Origin: Lagopus muta
Taxonomy: Eukaryota > Chordata > Aves > Galliformes > Phasianidae
Assembly (NCBI RefSeq): GCF_023343835.1
Contig: NC_064439.1
Span: forward strand, 36,464,508 to 36,528,507
Direction: 5' to 3'
DNA: 64,000 nt
Within the stretch, counting starts at the first letter, position 1. The number at the start of each line of letters is the position of its first letter. The translations under genes were made by a program, and so were the position numbers. Shown piece after piece: positions 26,646 to 39,485 of the stretch. Below the pieces are notes generated by a model. The model worked only from the letters and a program-made list of their open reading frames with translations. It ran no database searches and had not been told where the DNA came from.

Positions 26646-29600
26646 GTAAGTGAGAACCCCTCTCTAGGACAAGAGGGAAAGGCATATGAAGAAAGCAAGC
26701 TATTCCTAAGCACACAAATGGCCAGCTCAGGGCAAGGGACCTCAGTAGAAGGTCATTCTTGACATTTCACTTGTGCTTAAATGGTGGTGAGAACAATGTG
26801 AAAGGATATGTGAAAGATGGAGATCAATTCTCAAAACAAGCCATTTGCTCACATTAGCCACCTTCCTCCAGCTGTGGCTGAGCTCTCAGCCCCCTGCAGC
26901 CCCCTCCACTTCCCTTCTTCCTGGCTCTCACTTGGCATGCCACAGTGGCACACCACTGCCTTTCCCCTTCTCACGCTGAAAGCAAAAAAGCACCCTACAC
27001 CAAGAAGAAAAGGTTCAGCTTTGAGTGTTGTGAGCCACTGGCAGCCCTGTCACTCTCTCTCTCTAAATGGTTTTCATCATTTCCTGCCTTTTTGCCCAGG
27101 ATGTTCTTCTGCCACTTCTTCCACTGCACTCATCAACACAATTTGGCCAGTTGCATCCCTACAGCACTTGGCAGAGGGCTGAAAAGAGCCACCTCACAGT
27201 GACACAGCCCTTGAATGCTGGCTGCCATTCATCTCCTGCTCTGGCCAACAGGCTGCTCTGAGCTTACAAACTTGCAGCACTGATGACATAACGTTTCATG
27301 ACTTTGCAGTCATACTCAGAGCTCTATGTAGTATGTCCTCGAGCACTTTATCACTGCACGTGAGGAGATGTTTCACAGTATTCTGTCTAGGCACTTCTCC
27401 TGGCCCAGAGCCTAGGCATTTGAACAGTAAGCTTCTTTCAGGACTCATGTGAATGTGCACAGAGACAGCAAGGCAAAAACAGAGGATATAATTAACCACT
27501 GAAGTTCTTGCAATCATTTCAAAATGCCAGCAGACTCTGCTCGGCTCTGCAGAGAGTATAATGTGGAATTTAAGCACAAACAGGTCTCTGTTCTTGCTCT
27601 AGCAGCCTTACTCTCAGATGTTAGGAGCAGAGGCGGTTTCCTCGATCTCTCTGTGTGCCCTCTCTTTCTTACATCTTCTCTGGGAATTTGTTGGGGAGTA
27701 GCTGCTGATGCGCAGTCTGCCCCAGTACAGGCTGGTAGAGCCATTTGAAGATGTGATCTGTGCTGCTGAAACTCAGCCCCATTTCTAGAAGCAGTTTGTG
27801 GAAGTAACGGAAATCTTAGGAACTTGACTGCACAGGGAACTTTCTGCTGCAGGGCAGAGTGTATCTGCAGTGTGCTGTAGATATTCCACAATAACTCTGC
27901 ATGCAGCATCTTTGCTCCATTATTATAATGCTTTCTCCCAGTTCACTGTAACCCAAACCCAGACTATCTGCACAGGGAGATTTTTCTCTACTGTTCTTCC
28001 CATTGACTCAGTTTTCCTGGAAGCCTGAAGCGACTACCTTCACTTCTGGATTTGGTGCATTATAAAATCAGCCTCGGATGAACATAAAAAGATCTGAGTG
28101 CAGAGCTCTGCACTCAGAGCTGCTAGGAAGCTGCTCAAGGCTTGTCTCATGAAATGCACTGAGATGCTGAAAGGTTTTGGGTAGATGCCTAAGCACCCTG
28201 AGTGGTTTCCAGAGCAAAGCTAAAGCCCTGTTGTTTGATGTTCCTAAAACTGTCAACACACCGGGAAATTCCCTGTAGAAAACAGGCCTGCATTGACTAG
28301 TCTTCTAGTGGTCTTTCCCATCTTCCATTTCTGGGATTTATGCGCTCATAAATTCCTCTGTACTTAACGTGGAAAGTTTGCCTGTGGCTGGGATCCAACG
28401 TGGTGCAGTTGCATTAAGCCTTTCTTTCTGGCTTCCCATTGCCTGTTCTCTGCCTGAATATTGATCCAGGAGCAGATACAGGCTGGAGGCATTGTGTCCT
28501 CTTCAGACAAGAAGGCCACCTTTTCCTGTGGGGCACCCAGCTTGCTCAGTTCTGCCTGGTAATGGGCTACAATGCTCTGTCACTGCCTGCTGATGTCTGT
28601 TTGTCTGCCTTCCTCATGGCCCAGCTCAGTTTCTCGACCCCAGTTCTGCTCTCTGGCATTTAGAAGAGTCTGCTCTGGGACAAGCAGAACGTGCTGGTCT
28701 GCATTCAGAATCAGTTCTCCCCCAGTACAGGCTTTTTGGAATATTTACTGCATCATTTTTCAGTATGACGTTTTCTTTCAAAACAGCATATAAGCGAATT
28801 GTTTGTTAACGCCGCTCTGTTTCATGTAAACGTGCCCATAGCTCTTCTTTGCTATGTATACAGCAGTGCATTTGCATATCAGAAGATTTCACAGAGCTTC
28901 ACAAGTTACCGTACATGCCTAACTGCTTCCAATTGCCACAGTAACATTTTGGGAAAAAAAAGCCTTTACAAATGCTTCGCCAGACAAATCACATTTTCAG
29001 CAGAAGCAGAACAATTCCTCTCTCTTAGAAAGATGTTTTCAATGAGGGTAGAATCAGTACAGTGCTTAGTTACAATACCAGAGTGTCAGATGTTTATTGA
29101 GTCAGCAAAGGAGATATAAAAGGCACTGGCAGGGCTCTGCAAATCACTTTGATTTTTAGTAGTGACTCTACTACAGTAAACAGTAAATAATGTAAATAGT
29201 GAAGGTGTTCTCATTCACAGAGAAATGAAATGGGAAGTCAAAATCCTTTTTTTTTCCCTTGTGATAAGAAATCTTTTGAAACGCTCTGATGCCATTCCTT
29301 ATTCCATCAGTATTGCATTAACTTGATATGTTGCTGTTAAACAGCCACACTTAAATACATCACATGGATTAACGCTGGCACTTTATCAGGTAGAGTTTGT
29401 TTCCACAAGACATCTCCAGACACACTGAAACTGCTTAAAATGACAAAGGCTTCTCCTCCGCTCCAAGCTGGGGGTCTATGTGTCTGGTGTCACCTCATCC
29501 TGGTGTCGTGCTGTCTGGTGGAAAAGGAAAGGTGGCATTTTTCCAAGAGGAAAGCCAGACTCCCTGAAAGGAGGTTCTTCCTCCTCCAGCAGGGTTTTGA

Positions 29601-31254
29601 GCGCCCAGCCTGGCAGGGCAGGGCAGTCGGCCATTTCCTCCCCTTCCAGTCGCTGCCAACATGCGGCTGGGTGACATCCAGCCTCCTCTGCGTGCGTTGC
29701 TCTGCAAGTGTTTGTCTTAGCAAAGTGCAATGCCAGCCGCGCCTTGCAATTAATAAATATGTGTCAAGACTCACTGCAAGCCTGATCATTATCATTATTC
29801 CAGAATTAGAGGGCTGGCAAAGTCCTTGAGCCGCCTGAGGGCCTGATGTGCCAGGTGCTCGGTGCTCTTCGTTTATATGGGCAGCAGGGATGGAGGCCAG
29901 GAGGGAGTTACAGGCCTATTCAAGAGGTGAGTTTTAAAAAATATTTTAGTCTCAAATTCTGAAAGAGATTGTTCCTATCTTGTCAAAGGAGCAAAGCAAA
30001 ATTAACAGCTAGGGGCTGTCCCTGCCACTGCCGTAATGTAGTGCTGCTTGTTTGACTGCTGTGGATCACTGGTGATTTACACCAGCTGAGAATCTGGTCC
30101 TGGGCTGGTAAACATGAAATGGAGATTATAAAAGGAAATTAATAACAGTGAAAGCTACCTGAAAGCTAAACACAGATGCAGGGATTCCCCTGCAGGTTCC
30201 AGTGCAGCTGTACAGGGTTTGAGATGAATTTCTAATCCCTCTTAACACTGACAGATCACAGAGATACCCATTTTATGCATGGAGCTTTGTCCTCCTGGAA
30301 CCAGGGTCATGCAAACATACCTGGAAGGATGATTTGATTCCTTAGACCTGATTACAATTTAGATTGATGCAATTTTTCACTGGATATGTTGCAACATTTA
30401 CCCAATACCCTGTGCAATGCTGGAATGATAAAGAGTCTGTGGGGGAGATCTTTAAGGGTGGATATTTCCCTGAAAATGCAGAGAGGACATATTTTTAAGA
30501 TATATTCATTCTAAAAATGTCTCCTCAGGTCAAGTCTTCAGCTCTTGTTTGCATCAAAAGTTAAGCATTGCTCCTGCACTGATACTAAGTAGGATTTGTG
30601 GAATTGCCTAACTGGTCTTTTAGTACCTTCATAAACTGGGAAATCCTGTCTCTTCAGCAAACAGGAACTGGGCTGTGCAGTGAGACTCAGATGAATCTGA
30701 AGGAATGGGTGGTTCTTGTCAAAGCTGCTGTGTCAGGAGAGCTAACAAGTGTGTGAGCAGGATGGAAATGAGCAGCCCCTTGATGGAGAGTGGTAGCCTG
30801 AAGTACCATTGGGTATACTGTTGCTTCCACAGGAGTGCAGGAGGAGACACTCACTGCCCATTGCTCTCCTTCATCTCTGTTGGTCTGAGCTGTTCTTAGC
30901 ATCGTTAAAGCAAGACAAGGACTGAAGTGGGTGTTGGAAAGCTGACTTGAAAGGAGAGCAGTATAAGAAACCTGTAAGGGTTTCTTAAACAACTGCCTTG
31001 AAGGAGGTCTGCATCTAAAATCCAGCACAGCCCCAGACCTCAGGACTGCTCCTTGAATAAAACAACAGTGGTAATATCTCCAAGAACTACCACTGCAGCC
31101 GTTACTCCAACCCTCTGCCCCTTTCTTATCTATGATAACAGCACTGCTATGATATCAAGGCCTGTTAATATAAGATAAACAGCAAAACAGGAGCGCTGTA
31201 TCTGGTAGTGAGTAGAAGTGTGCTCAGGTACAGCAGGCAGCACTGAAAGGAAGT
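26646..31254. other. Intergenic, no gene recognised
   Basis: No supported gene is present. The largest frames (131 codons at 27514-27909 -, 129 at 29440-29829 +) overlap other frames and show no domain. Around 29870-29930 a TTTATATGG is followed about 55 bases later by an AGAGGTGAGT donor-like sequence. This is too weak to call a promoter and exon. Confidence 0.5.
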
Positions 31255-31395
31255 GTCCTCGGCCCCAGGCCTGCTGCTACTCAAGAAGTATTTGAACGCT
31301 GTGTTTAAATAAGTGATTTAAGTTGTCCTTTGTGGAGCCAGGAGTTGGACTTGGTGACAATCATGTATCCCTTCCAACTCAGGATTCTATGATAA
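31255..31395 (+). mobile_element. CR1 LINE 3' end (sense)
   Basis: A short 3' terminal fragment: CAAGAAGTATTTGAACGCTG, GGAGTTGGACTTGGTGACAATC, CCCTTCCAACTCAGGATTC and a final TTCTATGATA. It is heavily mutated. Confidence 0.88.
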
Positions 31396-32050
31396 TGTCT
31401 ATTTTTATGTGCTCAAAACCCATGTCCAATTTGTAGAGGACTTTCCCTTATTTTTGTACCATCTGTTTGTATTTCCACACACTGCAACTCAAGAATAAGC
31501 CGTGTGTGTAGGGCTGTGCCAGCCCTCCTGACCAAGGTAGCAGAGATGTGACTTAGTGCCACGGCTCGGTGCTCTCATGTGGCTGTGCCTCGTGTTCACT
31601 GACATCTGCCCATGAAAGCAGAGCTCTTACTGAGCCCTAGAGCTGGCACCGCCACTGTCTGTATCACTGCACAGCCCTGCTTAGCCCTCATCATCGGCAT
31701 CATCTTATCAACAGACTGCCCACACATCACTGAAAAAAAAAGTGGTTATTTTCCTCTAAAATTTTTCCCTGAAAGATCTCTTCTTCAAATGCTCTCCCAA
31801 AAACCACAGCCCAAATTTGTTTATGGTTTAGCAGCTACAAAGCTGACGCTCCCTCAAACACTACCTATTTTTTTAGACTTCTTCAGCCTAAAGGTGCCTT
31901 TTTCTTTGTTTTTTTTTCTTTGCTTTCTCTTCATACATTACCTAGCAGAGTTGCATTCTGTGATTGGCTATGTATTCCTTGATGTCTCTGTATGTTGCTT
32001 GTGACTGAAGTTGTTGCCCATGTCCTTTCATAGGAAGAAGTATTCTCTCC
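31396..32050. other. Intergenic, nothing recognised
   Basis: This is spacer sequence. The 130-codon frame at 31612-32004 + ends in a Phe/Leu-rich stretch encoded by T-rich DNA, resembles no known protein, and runs up to the LTR fragment that follows. Confidence 0.5.
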
Positions 32051-32370
32051 TATCCTGGCTTCAGCTACAATACAGTCAATTTTCTTTCTAATAGCTGGCA
32101 TGATTTTGGGTTTAGAATGAGAATAATGTAAATACACAGTGATGTTTTAGTTGTTGCTGAGCAGTGCTTACACCAAGTCAAGGCCTTTGCTGTTTCTCAC
32201 ACTGCCCTGCCAGTGAAGAGGCTGTGGGTGTACAAGGAGCTGAGAAAGGACAGAGGGGCATCCCGTACCATATGGCATTGTTCTGAAAAATAAAACTGGG
32301 GGGAGTTGGCCAGGGGGACTGCCTCTGCTTGGGATGTATACAACCTCCACCTCAGCATCGCTCTTTGGGA
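32051..32370 (+). mobile_element. Old avian ERV LTR fragment
   Basis: The order of phrases matches an LTR family common in bird genomes as I recall it: a TATCCTGGCTTCAGCT start, AATAGCTGGCATGATTTTGGG, TTTAGAATGAGAATAATGT, GATGTTTTAGTTGTTGCTG, AGTGCTTACACCAAGTCAAGG, CACACTGCCCTGCCAGTGA, and AAAACTGGGGGGAGTTGGCC. The usual TATAAAAC box of that family reads AATAAAAC here (32289-32296), so its promoter is probably dead. The 3' part of the LTR is missing after about 32370. Confidence 0.75.
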
Positions 32371-35300
32371 CTTCCCTGACCCTTTGCCTCAGACTTAGAA
32401 TTTGGAGGGCCTGTTCTGCACCGGGTGACAAAGCTACTGGCTTTAAGACCTTGTTTGTGCATTTTGACTATAGGAGATCATTCAGTGAGCTGATTAAAGC
32501 CTAGATCCTCCAAGGTATTTAGGCCCCTAAATCTGGTTAAGCTTAATCAATCTTAGTGGGGTTAGGTACCCCTGTGTTTAGTGTCCTGGTTTTGGGTGAG
32601 AAGGAAGGGAGACAAGGAGCAAGAGATTTTCTTTGGAAAATGATGGAAAACTGTAAATGGTGCTGGACCCTAAAAGCTATAGAACTAATAAAGAATAATT
32701 AATAAATAGAAATGTTATCAGTTTAAATAAACCTGCATTTCCTGCAACTTCTTAAAATATACTGGGGTGAACCAGAGACTTCCTAGCACTGAGATGCCTT
32801 TTTCTTCCTTTTCTCTGTTTCTTTTCCTCACTGCTCATCTGCAACTGACCATCATCCCCTTCAGGCAAAGAGTGTGCTCTTCTTCATGTCCAGAAAGTGT
32901 TCAGCAGACCCTGAGCAATAAAAGCAAGCCTTTCAAAACTAGCCAGGCAATGCAAGAATGCTGCCCAGGAACCCCACACAATGGAAAGAGCACAGTGTTT
33001 TGACTCTTTGGTATTTGTTGTTTTTGGTCTGGTGTGCCAGTAAGATCTCCCAGCACTTTTCCTGAGGACTGCTTTGGAAAAATTCAGCTTCAACTGTGTT
33101 CCTCATGTCACTGATACAGGCTCTGTGCAAGGCCACATGGAGCTGCACCAAGAATCCCTTGTACCTGCCTGGCTGGGGCATGTGCACCTGAGCCCTCTGC
33201 CAAAGAAGCTGGAAGATGCACTGATGCAGACATGAGTAGTGAAGCCCCACGGCAGCAGCCGCCTTCCCAGCACCTCCGGAGACACCGGGAGAATTTCCTC
33301 TTCAGCTATTTTCAAGCTGCATCTGCGTCTCTCACCAGCCATGGATGCCACAAGGCACAGTGCCAAAAAATCAGCAGCTTGGCAGCTTCTCTACATGGAC
33401 TCAAGAAATATATTCTGGATTATCTGTACCATCTGCCTCTCACAGGTGTTCATCTGGAAGCTGGGGGGAGGAGAAGGGCACCTGAGGGCACCAGAATTGA
33501 ATGGAAAGTATTTTATAGGTCACAACGCATTGTGGCAGCTGGTGCTGACGGAGGAGGGAGGAGGAGGCTGAATGGATACTAATTCCTAGCATGGGAACAT
33601 TGAGGAAGTTTCCTGCAGTTTCACTGAAGCTGAGCAAGTCTCCAAGTCCTTACCAGTTGGTCTGCTGGGGGAAGTCAGGACAGGGGAGAGTCAGGGTAAG
33701 AATCCGTGGATTTTGTATTTTGGTTGAGGGCCCGATCTCTGGGAGAGTTTGAAGAGAAAGTGTATGGGGCTAAGCGGAGGCATGGAATTCAGCGTCCACT
33801 GGCCATGGGCTTGATTTTCTGTAAGCCACTGCAAAATACTGCTGTCTCTCAGCAGACACCACATCGATCTCATCCTTTTGTACTTATCCATCATTAATCA
33901 TTAATATTTTCCTAAAAGTGGCACTCTGTCAGAGCTCACAGAATGATGAAAAACATTTGCAAACAAAGTTCTTATTTGCAAGAAAATGAAACCCCGATAA
34001 CAGTGAATGGTTTGCTTTCCCCTACGCCACAGAAACACCATTTCCTGCTCCTCCCATAGGAAGAATGTACCACACCATCCCCCAGAGGCTGCACACCTAC
34101 TGACACTGCTGGGGCACAACTGGAGCTTCCACTCCTGCTGGGCCCATGTCCTTCCTGCCAGAAATGGTTACCAGGCACTCATTGCATCCTTTTTCTGTCT
34201 GTTATAAGGGATTGATTTGTCTGAAACAGGGAAACAGAGGCAGGAAGTTATTTCTGCTGTTTCAAGTCCTCCTTGACCTAACACTAAGTAGACGCAGCCC
34301 ATATCTTGCTCACACTGTTATCCTCACTGTGGGTATTCCAACAGCCATGAGATAGCTGGGGAAGTCCTTTCTCTGCCCTATTATACTAACTGTTGGACCA
34401 ACAGCTTTAAGGCCTGCAGAAAGTGCATGAAGGGCAGTGCTTCAAGCAGTGGTACCTCCGCCCCCATTGCCTTCATAAATGTATATGGGAAAGGATCAAC
34501 TTTGCAGCTACTTTGCAAGACAAAATGCTGTGCAAGTCATGAATGAGTTGCAGGCAGGGAAAACAAATGAAACACTTTCAGCTTCTGATCTGCAAGCTGT
34601 AGCTACACAAGAGCATAATGCAGAGGAAAGAGATTGTTATTTCATGTGGTTTCCAGATAACCACCGATAACATATATGATTACAGCTGACCTTGTGATAC
34701 TGTATTATCACTGGTATTTTCTTTAGAAGCTTAAGAAAATGTATTTCCAACTGCAAATGAGACTGGTAGTGGAGAAACAAGTTCACAGCACTCTGGTACA
34801 GGACCTAGCAAGGACTAGAGAATCACCTATTGGCCACTGTGTCTCCCCACTGTGTCCATTACCATTTGAGCCACATAGTGTCTTTGCTATTTGACTTTCA
34901 AAGATGGCCTTTCATTATTAGCTGCATGGTTTTCTAATCCCTCAGCCTGTACAGTAGGCTTTATTTTCTTTATCTGTGGAGCTGCACATAACACTATGCG
35001 ACACTTGTGCTACACACAGGCTGTAGGGAGGTTCATGATGCCTACTTTTTGGTCACTCCTTACCATGGCTCAAGCCTAAGTGCAAGTTAGAGCTTTTCCA
35101 TCAATGACACCATATACAAAGCAGAGCCCTGATCCAAGCAATTTTGCGTCTGGTAGTAAAGATAATTATTAATTAAATAAATAATTAATAACGAAAAAAG
35201 GAAGATTTCCCTTTTCCAACAAGACCAAGGAAACCTTGACTGACTTCAAGAAGGCTCACAGTGTGCATTTGGTTCATTACATATCCACATCATATAGGGA

Positions 35301-36657
35301 TCCAGAAAGTTCTGGTTTTATTATTATTAATATACCAAATAACATCAGTGTTTATTTCTTAGTCTTTCCTACTTTCTGTTTTTATAACTACATTTTTGTT
35401 CTCAGAATACAAATGCCCCAAGTGTATTATTGTTTATTGGATGTCTATTGGGAACGTAGAAAGTAGAGAAATGGAGGTCAGGTGTCAAATTGCAGTCACT
35501 TACAGAGAGGACAAGGCAAAAATACTGCCAGTTGCCCATGAGTACGGCATGTATGTCTTATGATGAAGTTATAGAAAGACATTCACGTCTTTGGGCACAT
35601 TGTCATTTTTAATGCTAACTTTTTGTGTCACTTGTTTTGGGATGGAGAGAAGAAGCATCACATTCGTCCTTGTGAAAAGCGTCAAATCGACAGCCTTGAA
35701 AACAACTGCTTAATACATCTCAGCATCAAGCAGAACAGAAACACCCACCCAAGATGTATTGAGAGGAGCTGTACAAGACTTCTGGTCAACAGAGAGGGCT
35801 GCCTATGTGCTCCTCTGGTCCTACCTGCTTCAGATACCAGAGAGAGTCCTACTGTAAAACAGGAGTCCTCACATGACGGTTGCAGCATGAGCCAGCACAA
35901 GCTACTGCAAGCATCCCAACAGCATACAATCCACAGTCCTGGTCAGCTCTCTGGTAGTTTGTACCAGTTTCTTTTGTCACTAGATATTTTATGGTAAGCT
36001 GCACCCGAACTTCAGGAGTGCCTCCAAGATCAATTGCTTAAGAGCTGAATTTTGCAGATTTGATGGATACTTTTTGAAAAATAAGTTTTGCCATGCATGA
36101 TATTTGCATGTGTATCACAATAAATTTCATGGTTGCTGTGGTGGTCATTAACAGACATAAAGTTCCAGGATCACTGTGGGATGTACAGATTGGCTGGACA
36201 GATTTCAGTCCCCAGAGAAAAAGAAGAAAAAAAGAAAAACGAAAATGATGACACAAGGCTCAACTATGAATTTGAGGACTGAAATATATTTATTGCCAGT
36301 CAACAGATTTTATGGATAAGAGGTCAAACAAACTGAGTTGTTTTTACCAGCTGATTTATTTGACGTGATACTTCAATCTGTACCTTTTATAAGTAAGTCA
36401 ATACTGCACAATTTGCATAAAATATGCCTACAGTGAGCTTGGAAACACACAATTAAGGTTTCCAAAAAGCAGTAGTAACTGTATGGTATGGTACTGCGGG
36501 GTTTCTTCAGGGGTTCTGCAAGCACCTACTTTAAGCTCAGGAGCCCTCAACATTTCAAATGAATACTCTGGAAATGAATACAGAATTGCTGCTAATAAAA
36601 CTTGTGGATGACATAAAGATAATGAAGAGGACAGAGCATTCATACATACTGTCCAGG
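32371..36657. other. Intergenic, no gene recognised
   Basis: No gene is seen. Two overlapping plus-strand frames at 33232-33582 (116 and 110 codons) sit in a locally GC-richer patch but have no domain or splice context that I can recognise. An AT-rich hairpin lies at 35166-35191, with 10-bp arms TTATTAATTA and TAATTAATAA around a 6-base loop. Confidence 0.5.
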
Positions 36658-36765
36658 ATCATAGAATCAGAGAATGGCCTGGGTTGAAAAGGACCTCAAA
36701 GATCATCTTGTTTCAACCCCCTGCTGGGGGCAGGGTTGCCAACCACTAGATCTTAGCAATCCTGC
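36658..36765 (-). mobile_element. CR1 LINE 3' end (antisense)
   Basis: It starts ATCATAGAATCAGAGAATGG, then GTTGAAAAGGACCTCAAAGA, CAACCCCCTGCTGGGGGCAG and GCCAACCACTAGATC, typical of a short antisense CR1 tail fragment. Confidence 0.92.
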
Positions 36766-37808
36766 ATCATTCAAACAAAATGTGGTTTTATGCAGTAAAA
36801 TGTAAAGCAATTCATTTAGCAACATGGAATGAAGCCAAAGTTACAGACCTCACCCCGTTAAAGAACAAGTCTGAAAAACATTATGGCAGTAGAGCAATTC
36901 AACATGAACTCAAAAGGTGATTCTGTGATAAAGCACAACCAGTCTTACCTTGGGACTTTTAAACTGGTGATTAGTGAGTAGGTCAAAGGAAGTTATTTTA
37001 CTGGATACAGAACTGTGGCAGGTAATATTGATTCCAACATCTGTTTTCTGATGTCCATATGTTTAAAGGATATTAACAGCAAAGAGCCTCCAGAAGGAGA
37101 GAAAACTTAGTGGTGATGCACAAGCTTAGCGCTTTAGCTTATCAAAAAGAATACTGAAGGGAGTGGATTATAGTACAGAAGTACCTTTGTTGTAGGCAGA
37201 AAATAGAAAGGTCCTGCAGTCTAGTGGAGAAAACTGTAATACAAACTAGTGGCTGAAAATTAAGGCTGGGCACATTCAAATCAGAAAATTAAGGGCTTCT
37301 TTATTTTTTTATTTTAATAGTGAAAGTGATCAACCACCGGAACGCATGACCAAAGGAAGAGGTCATTCTCCATCTCATGACATCTCCAAATCGGGCTGTG
37401 CCTCAGCTCAATGCAAATTACTGGCCTCATTACAGACGCAACTGCACAGAATTTAATGGCCTGTGATGCACAGGAGGCTGTACCAGATGATCTAATGATC
37501 GCTCTTCACCTTAACCTCTGCGCATCACTGAATAAAAGGAATGAATTCTGGTACTTCAGAAAGGTATTGCAAATTGGGAAGGGATGAACTGGAGCTTTTG
37601 GCGTCCAAAGAGAAGTGAAGGATGCTTCTAACAACCAGGAGCTTGTTCAGACTCTAGTAATAACATTAAAGTGCAATAAATGGATTTATTTTTGTATGGA
37701 TTCCCAATGCTAAATTCTTTCCTACCAGCGATCTTGGAAAACAACATTTCTTTATTTCCTTCTGTGTAAATTTATGCTTTCAAGACATTCATTAAAGCAA
37801 ATGAATGC

Positions 37809-37830
37809 CTTCATTTGCTAGCAAATGAAG
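37809..37830. repeat. Perfect 22-bp palindrome
   Basis: CTTCATTTGCT is followed with no spacer by its exact reverse complement AGCAAATGAAG. The half-site TTTGC recurs just outside, as GCAAATGAA near 37798-37806. Confidence 0.95.
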
Positions 37831-38748
37831 CAAATCATATGGAGGCTCCTATTATTATCTGTGGAATATAGTTAATATTAAGCTCAGTTCAAAGTCCACT
37901 GAAGTTAGGAGGAGTCTCCACAGACTTTTTGCCATGGAAGTTTTATCAGGTTCAGTGACATTTGGCAGTCACTGTGCAGTTTTCTTGTATCTAGACACAG
38001 CAATTAGAATAGACATCAGCTACCTTGGCATAGGTTTGTGTGCACACCTGGGAAACCCATCTGCATTGGTTCAAATGCTGCACTCTGTGGGTTGTTTTTT
38101 CATAAAGCATACGGAAGCATTTTTTAGATGACATTTAAGAGTCTGTTTCCCATTTCTGGAGAAAACTATGTTTTGCCAAGATTCAGGTTATTCTGTAGAT
38201 ACACCACCTTTTCAATAACCAGGACACTTTTGCAATACTAGTACTCAATGATTTATTTTTTGAATTTATCTGGTTCTCACCAAAACAAGAAACATTATTC
38301 TAGAAGACCTGGAGGGAATTCACCCTGTTCAGAAATGCTCATTTTTGTCTGTCACTCCTGCTTCCCTGCTTCATCAAATTTAGCTTGCTACTATTTCATC
38401 AAGCTTCCTTGAAAACACCCTGGAGGTATACTTGAAAAAGGTGTGTTTAAGCAAAAATCTTGGATGTGCCCTGCTCAGAGCCAGCTCTACTCCAGCTGAT
38501 TTCACTGAGAACTGCACATCAAATTTTCTCAATGTCAGTAATTTTTTCTTAAATGTAAGTGGCAGCAATATTGAGTAATGTGCATTAGGGAAACTAGAAA
38601 ACATATAATAAGGCCGCAGTTCTTCAGCAGATTTCCTATTATTTGGCTGCTTCTATTGTAATATTCTTGTCTATAGCTGATGTATGAAAAGAAGCATCTA
38701 CCATTCTATGCATGGTACTGGTACATACTTTCTTAGGTAGCACTGTTT

Positions 38749-38788
38749 AATAATAATAGTAATAATAATAATATCACAATAATAATTA
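38749..38788. repeat. (AAT)n microsatellite
   Basis: Imperfect trinucleotide repeat interrupted by AGT and ATC. Simple sequence. Confidence 0.9.
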
Positions 38789-39133
38789 TATGTTCCACAA
38801 GCAGAAGAGATGATATATCTACTAGGATGAAGAAGGCATTTACCTAACAGGAAGTTAACTGAGTGAAAACAGAAGATATTAGGATAAAAACAGGTAGATG
38901 CAGGACACCTGAAGACAATATAATATAATAAGATAGCTTTAAAAAATATTTTATTTATTTAACTGGTCTCTGAAACCGTATGTGCCTATATATACATATT
39001 TAATAAACACTTTGCCCATTCAGAATGCATGACACTACTTTTATTCTGCAGTTAAGAAAAGCATGCAAAAATGTTCAGGTACAATCCAAGTGGACCAACT
39101 ATGCTTTTCTTCTCAAAAGATAAAGAAGAATGA

Positions 39134-39485
39134 CCTATTGTATGGGAACTGTTGAGTCACAGCCTGAAGCACTGATTGATCACCCAAGGCAAGCACTGAG
39201 TCAGTCATGGAGCACAGGTGAAGGCGATTCAGGTGTGTAACTGCAAGGGGAGGAGCCTGGCTGCACCTCTCCTAGACCCCATTTAAGGGCTGACTGCTGC
39301 TGGGGAAGGATCTCTTTTTAGAGATCCGTCCTTTTGGAGTTTTCTACTGCAAGCCTAGGACATGGATGAGCATTTCATTTTTGATTGTCACTTTCCACCA
39401 CAATAATCTTCCTAACTCTAAGCTATCAAATGCCATCTTAACCATGCCACGCTTCAAACTGTACATTTGTTAATTGTACACCTAT
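39134..39485 (+). mobile_element. Solo LTR-like insertion 2 with CCTAT target duplication
   Basis: The body is 39139-39480 (342 bp), starting TGTATGGGAACTG and ending AATTGTACA, with exact 5-bp repeats CCTAT at 39134-39138 and 39481-39485. The TATA-like ATTTAAGGG is at 39281-39289. The donor-like site of its relatives is disrupted: GGATGAGC near 39364 replaces GGGTAAGC. It has the same orientation and family as the copies at 21034 and 41476. Confidence 0.88.

Larger units (their letters stand above)
36766..39133. other. Intergenic, palindrome and AAT repeat
   Basis: This is AT-rich with no gene. It contains a perfect 22-bp palindrome at 37809-37830, an imperfect (AAT)n repeat at 38749-38788, and an AT-rich patch around 38930-39005. 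Confidence 0.55.

Noticed and set aside
29440-29930. Possible promoter and exon (TTTATATGG then AGAGGTGAGT) next to a 129-codon frame
   Set aside because: Only two short motifs, no CpG cluster and no domain in the frame. Too weak to list as a gene or promoter.
32579-32660. TGTCCTGGTTTTGG-like start resembling an LTR 5' end
   Set aside because: Only about 15 bases match the LTR family seen at 32051. The following sequence does not continue the alignment.
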